Of a stretch of 32,075 nt of DNA, positions 24,169 to 31,231 are shown one piece after another. A program made the position numbers and the translations under genes. Source of the stretch: Bacteroidota bacterium. GTDB lineage: Bacteria > Bacteroidota > Bacteroidia > J057. The DNA is taken from contig RFHL01000743.1 of NCBI GenBank assembly GCA_003696875.1, forward strand, positions 1 to 32,075, given 5' to 3'. The notes under the pieces were generated by a model that worked only from the letters and a program-made list of their open reading frames with translations, did not search any database and was not told where the DNA came from. Every line of letters begins with the position of its first letter. Position 1 is the first letter of the stretch.

Positions 24169-24550
24169 TTATAGGTAATAGTTTGGAAAGCTAAATATAC
24201 CAATCTCTTTTCGGAAAAAAAGACCGCGTTTGGGAGTGCCCTCTGACAAAACCTTCTGAATCGCCACATCCTGCGGGCGGATGAGCATCGGAATCTCGGT
24301 GCAACCGAGGATGACCCCCTCGGCCCCGGCCGCCTGCAGGCGCCCGGGCTGCCTCGGCCATGCGTTCATCGAGCTGATCCCATTCGCCCGCATGCTGTAG
24401 CCGCTCAACCTCGGCAAAGTCCAGAGAATAAAGCAGGCAGGGACAAGAGGCGAGCCCGTCTTTGCGGGCCTTGACCCGCTCATTCAGTATTTGGTAGTAC
24501 AGCAGGGAAGATTCCCCGCTCATGCCGCCAATCAGGCCGATGGTTTTCAT
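24169..24550 (-). pseudogene. Aspartate/glutamate racemase with large internal deletion
   Basis: The start (MKTIGLIGGMSGESSLLYYQ, then LLYSLDFAEVERLQ and GEWDQLDERMAEAAR) matches the N-terminus of the YgeA/RacX-type amino-acid racemase family. After about 72 codons the sequence jumps, with a frame change near 24342, to LQAAGAEGVILGCTEIPMLI, which belongs close to the C-terminus. About 90-100 residues, including the first catalytic cysteine (normally in an L-C-T-N-T-M-H block), are missing. The true C-terminal end is lost too. Family members repeat an A-A-G-A-(D/E) segment at both points, so the deletion may have occurred between these similar stretches. It cannot be functional as it stands. 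Confidence 0.82.
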
Positions 24551-24595
24551 TTGAAAGGTTAATCAGAACCTGGGTTAAGTAACCGGAGAAAGATA

Positions 24596-24623
24596 TCTCG
24601 CCTCTCGATTCTCGCCTCTATTC
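24596..24623. repeat. Short direct repeat with 14-bp period
   Basis: TCTCGCCTCTCGAT is followed by TCTCGCCTCTATTC, with ten identical leading bases. It lies between the racemase remnant and the chimeric gene, and shares its 14-bp period and pyrimidine-rich style with the repeat at 23671. Confidence 0.5.
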
Positions 24624-24630
24624 ATCTCCC

Positions 24631-25218
24631 TTACACCTTCTCCGCAATATAAAAGCCATAGCTGTAAAAGTCCTGGTACGTCCGGTACAGCTCGATCTCC
24701 GCGCGATGCTCGGCGACCACCTGCCGGGTCTTGTCCGACAGCCCGGCCTTTCGGGCTTTTTGCTCCAACTGCTGAGGAAAGTCCGGAAAGAAGTCCACGG
24801 CGGTGATGTGCCCGTCCAACTGCCGGGCCAGTGTGCGGGTCTGGCTGCCTGATTCACAGCCGATATCGGCTATGCGCAGGGCTTTCTGCTCGGCGATGTC
24901 CACACAGGACAGCGCTCTGAGGGTGTCGGCTTCACTGCCGGGTCCCTGCCGCTCGGCCGGCAGGTGAAGGTCGATCAGGTACTCGAGCGGGGTCATGTCG
25001 GTGAAAAAAGCGGTGGTGTGTTCTTCGCCCGCCCGCAGATAGTAGCTCCGCAGGCAACCCGACAGCACAAAGTAGCCTTCCCGGGGAAATTGGCCGGCGG
25101 CCAGCAGCACGTGGCCTTTTTCATAAGTCCGGAAGAGATCCAGCCCGATGATGGCGGCTTTCTCGGCCTCGGTCAGCTTGAGGAAAGGGGAGAGAAAAGC
25201 AAAAAGTTGGTCTTCCAT
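24631..25218 (-). pseudogene. Chimeric ORF: Crp-like sensor half fused to a gutted methyltransferase
   Basis: The frame is open for 195 codons from the ATG at 25218 but mixes two genes. Residues 1-74 resemble the N-terminal cyclic-nucleotide-binding fold of a Bacteroidota Crp/Fnr-type regulator (LSPFLKLTEAEKAAI, GYFVLSGCLRSYYL, EEHTTAFFTD); the rest of that domain and its DNA-binding helix-turn-helix are absent. From Met75 (24996) it is a class I SAM methyltransferase: LEYLIDLHLPAERQGPGSEA, motif I ADIGCESGSQT (usual G-T replaced by E-S), HITAVDFFPDF. Near 24717 it jumps to a typical C-terminal end (AEIELYRTYQDFYSYGFYIA), losing about half of the enzyme. A stable short fusion might be translated, but neither parent function should remain. 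Confidence 0.75.
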
Positions 25219-25291
25219 AAAAAAGAGCGTTTTTGTCCCCAAAGACGGGCCAGCGCCAGCTGCGGTTGGTCGGCCGGCAGCTTTTTCCGGG

Positions 25292-26839
25292 CTACTTCCG
25301 TATCCATGTAGCCACACCCCGCCGGCGGCCATCGTGGACGTGTACCACATAGATGCCCTGGCTCGCGGCCGGGAGCGCAACAGAGAGGATCTGATTCCCG
25401 GGGGCGACCCATTCCTGTCGCCAAGCTACGCGCCGGCCATAGGCGTCGTAGATGGTGGCCGTTACCAGGCCATGTCGCAGGGCGCTGAAGTGGAGGTCCA
25501 ACTGCTGGGCACGGGCGTGGAGGCTGAAGGGAAGGCGACTCGGCGCCGCCAAGGCGGCGGGCTCATCCTGACGGTAGAGCTTGGCGATGAACTGGCCGGC
25601 GGGGTTTTCGCCGGTGATAAGAACGTCGGTCCGTTGGTCGCTATTGACATCGGCGCAGGCCAGCGCGCCAAAGCGAACACCGTCGAAGGGCGTATTCGCC
25701 ACCTCGGTAAACTGACCCTGGCCATCGTTGAGGTAGAGTTGGGTAACCCGTTGACCCCCCGGGTTTTGTCCGGCCATAAGGATGTCCGGATGGCCGTCGG
25801 CATTCAGGTCGGCAAAGGCCATGTCGCTGCGCCACAGGCCGGTAAAGGGCTCCCCGACCTGTTCGGTAAACTGACCCGTACCATCGTTGAGGTATAGCCG
25901 GGCGATGCCCTCGCCGGAGAGACTCCGGGTACCGGTGAGAAACACATCCGGCGAGCCGTCGCCGTTGACATCGGCCAGGGCTACGGAGCCCTCATACACC
26001 CCCGAAAAGGGGGTGCCGCTCGCCTCGACAAAGCTGGCTGTCCCGTCGTTGAGGTACAGCCGGGTGATGGGTGTGGTCAGGCTGTCTTGTCCGTTTAGCA
26101 GGATATCCGGATGACTGTCCCCATTGACGTCCCCGATGGCGAGATCGCTGAAGCGCACCCCAGCGAAGGAGTTGTCCATCAGCTCGGTAAACTGTCCCTG
26201 CCCGTCGTTGCGGTACAGCCGCGCGATGCGGCGGTCGGCACTGTCCTGGCCGGTGATCAGCACCTCCGGTCGGCCGTCCTGATTGAGGTCGGCCAGGGCG
26301 AGGGCGCCGTACCACACCCCGGCAAAAGGGGTGCCCGGCATCTGGGAAAAATTCCCCTGTCCGCCATTGAGATACAGCTGGGTGACCCGCCGGGCGGAAT
26401 CGTTCCGCCCGCAGAGGAGGACATCGGGCTGCTGGTCACCGTTGACGTCGGCGACGGCCAAGGCGCTGGCCGTCAGGCCGGGGAGTAGGGCAGTGTCCTG
26501 CTCAGCAAAATTCCCTTGTCCGTCGTTGAGGTAGAGCCGGGTGATGCCTCCCTCGTTCATGCTGTTGCCAGTGAGCAGGATATCCGCATGGCTGTCGCCA
26601 TTGAGGTCCGCTACGGCCACGCCCCCGAAGCGCACCCCCGCCAAAGGCGGGGATTGGATCGATTCGGTGAAGCGCTGGGCAAAAAGCCCCGGCCCCAGGC
26701 TGAGGAGCGTGGCCAGGAGCAGGAGCGTAGCGGTCCGATGCCAATCGCTTCCTTTCAGCCGGATGGGGTAGGGAGCAATGTCGGAAAATTCGCCCCAGGA
26801 CTGGTTGGGGTTGAAAAAATGGATGTCACTCGGGTCCAT
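25292..26839 (-). CDS. Secreted FG-GAP/VCBS-repeat protein with T9SS sorting domain
   Basis: 515 residues. A hydrophobic signal (about 36-55, ending GLFAQ) is followed by seven repeats of about 53-55 residues (roughly 60-440), each with a calcium-binding D-x-N-x-D-x-x-x-D loop (ADLNGDSHADILLTG, ADVNGDQQPDVLLCG and so on) and an RLYLNDGQGNF-type strand. This predicts a beta-propeller. The last 80 or so residues are a type A T9SS C-terminal sorting domain (TIYDAYGRRV, SQGIYVVHV), so the protein should be exported through T9SS and attached to the surface or released. The 34-residue stretch before the signal (SDIHFFNPNQSWGEFSD) is odd and no better start was found. It is the last gene of the YHYH operon. 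Confidence 0.85.
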   Translation of the reverse strand: MDPSDIHFFNPNQSWGEFSDIAPYPIRLKGSDWHRTATLLLLATLLSLGPGLFAQRFTESIQSPPLAGVRFGGVAVADLNGDSHADILLTGNSMNEGGITRLYLNDGQGNFAEQDTALLPGLTASALAVADVNGDQQPDVLLCGRNDSARRVTQLYLNGGQGNFSQMPGTPFAGVWYGALALADLNQDGRPEVLITGQDSADRRIARLYRNDGQGQFTELMDNSFAGVRFSDLAIGDVNGDSHPDILLNGQDSLTTPITRLYLNDGTASFVEASGTPFSGVYEGSVALADVNGDGSPDVFLTGTRSLSGEGIARLYLNDGTGQFTEQVGEPFTGLWRSDMAFADLNADGHPDILMAGQNPGGQRVTQLYLNDGQGQFTEVANTPFDGVRFGALACADVNSDQRTDVLITGENPAGQFIAKLYRQDEPAALAAPSRLPFSLHARAQQLDLHFSALRHGLVTATIYDAYGRRVAWRQEWVAPGNQILSVALPAASQGIYVVHVHDGRRRGVATWIRK

Positions 26840-26866
26840 ATTGTTGGCGATGGAGAAGGATTCTCC

Positions 26867-27487
26867 CTACCAACGCGAGACATTTGGGGAATGTTGGCTG
26901 GGTCGCCAATAGGCCAGGGCGACCATGAGTCCGACAAACAGGAGCGAATACCCAAGCCGCGCCGCCCGGCGACTCGGGCTCGCCGCCTCCTTTTGCCCCC
27001 AGGGGGCAAAGCGGGCTTGCTGGGGTGTCGAGATAAACCGCCCCTTGCCTGCCTGAGACAGTTGCCAGCTATGGTGGTTTTGGGCCTGATCAAAAAGGTT
27101 GAATAGCAAGCGGTTCTCGATTTCGAGATCAGGCAGGGCTCCTGCCGTGACCGGGAACAGCAGGCGCACGCTCAGGCTGTGGCTATGCTGCCCATCGCCG
27201 AGGGCGATGGTGGTGGGCTGGAGGCGGGTCTTTCCCTGCCAGACGCGGATGTTCTCGGCCAGGTATTCCCGAAAACCGTCCTCCAACTGCGCCCGGCTGG
27301 AGGCTTGCTCCAGTTCCGGGAAGCGGGCAAAGACTGCCTGGCGAAAGGCCCAGGGGAGCTCAATCTTCATCCTCAACTGATCGGCTTCCCAAATCAGCCG
27401 CGCATAGGTTTCCTGTGGGCTGTGTGCCCGGAGGGAGCCGGCCAGCAGCAGCCCCCCGAGGATCCATGACCAGAGCAGGCGGCTCAT
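26867..27487 (-). CDS. Unknown envelope protein with C-terminal membrane helix
   Basis: 206 residues: a signal peptide (about 1-21, ending SLRAH), a periplasmic domain rich in charged and aromatic residues, and one membrane helix near the end (about 180-196, LGYSLLFVGLMVALAYW). The start overlaps the YHYH gene stop by 4 bases (translational coupling), and the FG-GAP gene begins 27 bases after its stop. I do not recognise the family. The context suggests that it helps export, anchor or process one of its two secreted neighbours. Confidence 0.7.
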   Translation of the reverse strand: MSRLLWSWILGGLLLAGSLRAHSPQETYARLIWEADQLRMKIELPWAFRQAVFARFPELEQASSRAQLEDGFREYLAENIRVWQGKTRLQPTTIALGDGQHSHSLSVRLLFPVTAGALPDLEIENRLLFNLFDQAQNHHSWQLSQAGKGRFISTPQQARFAPWGQKEAASPSRRAARLGYSLLFVGLMVALAYWRPSQHSPNVSRW

Positions 27488-28578
27488 ATGCGGAAGTCGT
27501 TGGAGGGACTACCCTTCAGGCAGCGGGACAGGAAGGGATAGGTATCGGTGATGACGTAGTAATAAATGCCCCCCGGATACTCGGGGGTGACGCCGGTGCG
27601 GCCGTTGCAGGCATCCAGATCCCCCAGGCCGGGGGTGTACTGCCAGTCATTGGTGTAGACGCCGTTGTATTCGCCACAGGGGGCAGAGGTCCCGTCGCCC
27701 GGCCGCTCGCCGGTCTTCAGTTCGTAGCTGGAAGTGAGGGCCTCTACGCCGCTGCCGGCGTCGTCGGGGTCGGTGTAGCCATACTTGTAGTAGATCGGAA
27801 AGCCGTCGGCGGCATAGCCGACGAGGACCATTTCGTCCCCGGCAAGATTCAGGCCCTCCAGGTAGAGGGCGGGGGTGCCGTGGTAGTGATACTTGCCGTT
27901 GGGCTGGACATGGGCGTTGTTGCAGTCCAGTCCCAGGTTGATGATCATGGCATCGAGGTTCCATTCCCAATTGACGTTGGTGGCAAAGAAGCCCTCATGG
28001 GGCCAGGGCTCGGCCGCGACGGGGTCAAGCAGGACACCATTGAGCAGGACCCCAAAGGCGTAGGCGGGGCCTTGCTGGGGGTTGAGGAGTTCGGTGGGGG
28101 TACCGGCCAGGCTGGGGGAAAGAGGGACCGTATAGGTCTTTTGCACCTCGGCGATGGCATTGGGGTTCAGGGAGCCGGGGCCCTGTCCGAAGAGGCCCAC
28201 GAGGTGGGCCGGGATAGAATTGGAGGTGATCACGCGGCTGCTGCCACTTTCCGAGAGGCTGACATTGGGGGTGAAGGCCAGGCTCTGGTTGCAGGCCCCC
28301 CGCTCGCTGAGGTCGACCGGGACTAGGGTCAGGCTGCTGGGCCCGATCTGAATGGTCTGTGGGGGGCAGTCGGAGCTGTCTAAGGTGTCGTCGGGGTCGT
28401 CGGCATTGGCTACATAGCCGGACGGCTGCGCGCAGGCGGTTTCGCTGACATTGGGATTGCCCAGGCCGTCGCCATCGGCATCCTGGTACCAGACGCTGAG
28501 GCAGTCGTCTTTTTTACAGGCAGAAAATGCGATCAGGGTTCCGGCAAGGAACCAAAGGAGGAGCGGGAAGTACTTCAT
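27484..28578 (-). CDS. YHYH-domain lipoprotein
   Basis: 364 residues with a lipoprotein signal (lipobox AFSAC, Cys21). After a short calcium-binding-like loop (YQDADGDGLGNPN, about 31-43) comes a long domain holding the defining motif Y230-H-Y-H233 in GKYHYHGTPALYLEG, followed by GYAADGFPIYYKYGY and, near the end, GGIYYYVITDTYPFLSRC. This is the YHYH family, found on bacterial surfaces; the histidine/tyrosine pair could bind metal, but no activity is established. It is the first gene of a three-gene operon with the unknown membrane protein and the FG-GAP/T9SS protein. Confidence 0.85.
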   Translation of the reverse strand: MKYFPLLLWFLAGTLIAFSACKKDDCLSVWYQDADGDGLGNPNVSETACAQPSGYVANADDPDDTLDSSDCPPQTIQIGPSSLTLVPVDLSERGACNQSLAFTPNVSLSESGSSRVITSNSIPAHLVGLFGQGPGSLNPNAIAEVQKTYTVPLSPSLAGTPTELLNPQQGPAYAFGVLLNGVLLDPVAAEPWPHEGFFATNVNWEWNLDAMIINLGLDCNNAHVQPNGKYHYHGTPALYLEGLNLAGDEMVLVGYAADGFPIYYKYGYTDPDDAGSGVEALTSSYELKTGERPGDGTSAPCGEYNGVYTNDWQYTPGLGDLDACNGRTGVTPEYPGGIYYYVITDTYPFLSRCLKGSPSNDFRI

Positions 28579-28769
28579 GAAAAGGGGCTTTTACAGGGTG
28601 ATGCCCCTTAGACCAGCGGCAGACCGGAAGCATTCCCGGGCCGGGGAGTTTTTCAAGATTAGCGGCAGCAGGGCTGCCGCAGCCATCTGGTTTCCGTGTT
28701 TGGAAGCGATGAGGGCCTGGATGACCCTGTTCAGGGCAATCCGCTGCCGGGAATAGCTGTTGATCAGCG
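28579..28769. other. Intergenic spacer with hairpin
   Basis: It should contain the promoter of the YHYH operon. GCGGCAG (28662-28668) and CTGCCGC (28674-28680) form a 7-base stem with a 5-base loop. On the minus strand it is followed by TAATCTTGAAAAAC, so it could end transcription of the upstream glycine-zipper gene. No T-run, so this is tentative. Confidence 0.4.
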
Positions 28770-29060
28770 CTATGACCCAGGGCGCTCATAGTCCAGCTGC
28801 CGGCCTTTCACTTCGGCTTTTTTGTCCATGCCGGCCCCGATGCCCATGCCGATGACCATCCCGATGGGAATGCCGATCGCCATGAATCCCATGTTATCCA
28901 GGCTGTTCCCAAAGATGAGGCCCATCGGAACGCCAAAGATGGACATGCCCAAAGCCATCCTTTGCGCACGGTAATGGTTTTGGGGGACGAGATTCGCCTC
29001 CTTTTCGACCAGCTTTAGAATCGCCTGTCTCCGGCCGGTCGCCGGCGTTCGGATTCTCAC
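28770..29060 (-). CDS. Small glycine-zipper membrane protein
   Basis: 96 residues. The middle part is a hydrophobic hairpin rich in glycine and methionine (MALGMSIFGVPMGLIFG, MGFMAIGIPIGMVIGMGIG), then a charged tail (MDKKAEVKGRQLDYE). This resembles a recurrent small Bacteroidota family of glycine-zipper-type proteins with the same MDKKA...GRQLD ending. Function is unknown. The first 30 or so residues are less conserved-looking, and the real start could be further in. It is a single gene, divergent from the broken serine hydrolase. Confidence 0.65.
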   Translation of the reverse strand: MRIRTPATGRRQAILKLVEKEANLVPQNHYRAQRMALGMSIFGVPMGLIFGNSLDNMGFMAIGIPIGMVIGMGIGAGMDKKAEVKGRQLDYERPGS

Positions 29061-29183
29061 CGGCAGGTTCTCAATTATATTTCCCCCCGCTTGGCGGGGG
29101 CGGGGGCCCCACCTTTGTCTCAGTGCCTGGCAGGATGAGTCTGTCCCCAGCCATATGTCTCACCCTCAATCAACTGAATTCTC

Positions 29184-30162
29184 ATGAAAAAGCTATGGAT
29201 CCTCGCCCTGCTCGTGCTCACCGTCGTGGGTGCAATAAGTCTGAATCAGGAAGCGGTAGACAAAGAAACCGCCATGCAGTCGATCTTGGACAAGGATCAT
29301 GCAGCTACGGGCCGAGGGGGCCCTGGAGCTGGACGATCCGATTGCCACCTATTTGGACAGCAGCCTGCTGCAGGGGCTGCATGTATACGAGGGCCAGGAA
29401 TATTCCTATGACCTCACCATCCGGCAACTGCTGGCGCACACGACCGGGTTGCCCGATTATTTTGAGGGCGAAGGCAGCAATGGGCGCAGCCTCAAGGATG
29501 AAATGGTCAGTGGGCATGACCGGTTCTTTTCCTTTGCCGATATCCTGGCCCGGACCAGGGCAATGACGCCGCATTTCGCTCCGGGTACCCCCGGTAAGGC
29601 TCATTATTCTGACACCAACTATCAGCTCCTGGGGAAGGTCATTGAGGCCCTCACCGGCGAGTCCTATGCGGCCAATGGTAAGGCGCGGATCATCGATCCG
29701 CTGGGGCTGACCCATACCTACCTCTACCAGGACAGCACAGATCAAAAGCCCTACCTGTTTTATGCCAAAAGTGCCCCGCTGCACATCCCGCAGTCTATGG
29801 TCTCCTTCGGGCCAGATGGCGGGATCGTTTCCACCTCGAAAGAGTTGCTCGCCTTTACCCGGGCCTTTTTTACCGGGCAGCTGTTCCCCACCGCCTACCT
29901 CGCCGAGATGCAAAGCTGGAATGACCTCTTTACGCCCATGCAAGCAGGCGTGGGCGTACAGCGGCTGAACCTGCCCTGGTATTTTGATCCGACTGGCATC
30001 GCACCCGAGCTGATCGGCCACGTGGGCCTCTCTGGCGTGGTGGCCTATTACAGCCCTGAGGAAGACCTGTTTATCGTAGGCACCGTCAACCAGCTCGCCC
30101 ATCCTGAGGTCGCCATACAGACCTTGCTGAAGCTGATCGGGGTGGCGAGGCGGGCGGCCTGA
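29184..30162 (+). pseudogene. Class C serine hydrolase lacking its catalytic serine region
   Basis: The ATG at 29184 opens a signal peptide and linker (MKKLWILALLVLTVVGAIS, then ETAMQSILDK). Near 29290 the frame changes and the sequence resumes with QLRAEGALELDDPIATYLDS, which in this beta-lactamase-like family comes just after the S-x-x-K active-site helix. About 60-70 residues, including that motif, are missing. The rest looks intact: LLAHTTGLPDY, the second active-site motif YSDTNYQLLG, and HVGLSGVVAYY near the end. The downstream frame alone (from 29299) could make a 287-residue protein, but without a secretion signal or catalytic serine. Confidence 0.82.
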
Positions 30163-30225
30163 GGGGGCGAAGGCTGCCTCCGGAACGCTTTTCCTGAGAG
30201 GCTACTTTGTCTGGCCTCAACCGGC

Positions 30226-31188
30226 TCAGAACCACAGCGTATCCCGCCGTACGGTATAGCCTCCGAAAACTCCCAAGCCCCCCTCGGCATTGCTGTACAT
30301 GGGCAGTGGGGCCTGGCTGGCGAAGAGAATCTCCAGGTCGATAAGGCGATATGAGGAGACATGCTCGGCGTATTCCTTGGCCAGCCGGTAGGCGGGTTCG
30401 TTCCAGCTTTGCCATTCCATTGCCAGGTAGGCGGGTTCGTACAGTTCGTCCGGCTCGTTGAGGAAATCCAGAAAATCACCCTCAAATACCAGCCTTACCG
30501 ATTGGCCGTCGAAGTCGGTGTCGGGCAGGAGGTAGCCCAGGCTGGTCCAGTCCGCAGAGGGCTGCCCAAGGGGCTCCCAGGTGGTATTGATGCTGCGAGA
30601 AGGGAACTGGGTCTGACTGGTGTCCAGCGCCCGCTCACGGTAGAACCCTATGAGCCGGTAGTGATTGGCCGTATCCGGCGGGTCTTGCAACGAGGCCAGC
30701 CGCCGCTGGATGCGGTCCCCATCTTCATTGATACCTGCTTCCGGGATAAACTCAAATCCAGATACCTGCGGCAGCGAAGGCATCACCATGTCCTGCCGCA
30801 GCGCAGGGAAGTCAGGATGCGTGACGACCAGCTGGTATGAGGTGGCAGGCTCCGCCAGGTGCTCCGAGAAATAGCCATACCGGGTCCACGCATCAGAGGT
30901 CGACACCGTCACGCTGTCCCCCTGCCTCAGTTGGAGGACTTCCTCCAGTTGCCCATCCCGCCACAACTCGACCCGGGCATCAGGCAGGTAGATGTCTGAC
31001 TCGTTTACGTTTTCATTCAAGCCGAAGCTGCGCGAAACAAAGACCTGGAACACCTCGCCGGATCGTACCAGGCAATTGGCCACCAGCCGGGGCTGGTGCG
31101 TGGGCAGGGGAACCTCCAGTTCGCGCTCGCAGCTCAGCAGGGCAAGGCCACAGACGAGCATCAGGAAAGAGAGTGGGTGCTTGGTCAT
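30226..31188 (-). CDS. DUF4249-family lipoprotein
   Basis: 320 residues from the ATG at 31188, which opens a lipoprotein signal (lipobox LLSC, Cys20); an ATG at 31218 adds ten poor residues. The early ERELEVPLPTHQPRLVANC with the VRSGEVFQVFVSRSF that follows, and the later beta-rich body, match DUF4249 proteins. These are envelope lipoproteins encoded directly next to TonB-dependent receptors in Bacteroidota, and probably work with the receptor in ligand capture; the ligand is unknown. It follows the receptor gene by 43 bases on the same strand. Confidence 0.82.
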   Translation of the reverse strand: MTKHPLSFLMLVCGLALLSCERELEVPLPTHQPRLVANCLVRSGEVFQVFVSRSFGLNENVNESDIYLPDARVELWRDGQLEEVLQLRQGDSVTVSTSDAWTRYGYFSEHLAEPATSYQLVVTHPDFPALRQDMVMPSLPQVSGFEFIPEAGINEDGDRIQRRLASLQDPPDTANHYRLIGFYRERALDTSQTQFPSRSINTTWEPLGQPSADWTSLGYLLPDTDFDGQSVRLVFEGDFLDFLNEPDELYEPAYLAMEWQSWNEPAYRLAKEYAEHVSSYRLIDLEILFASQAPLPMYSNAEGGLGVFGGYTVRRDTLWF

Positions 31189-31231
31189 CGTGTTGAGTAT
31201 GAAAAATCGACCTGACAAGTAGCGAAAGGGC

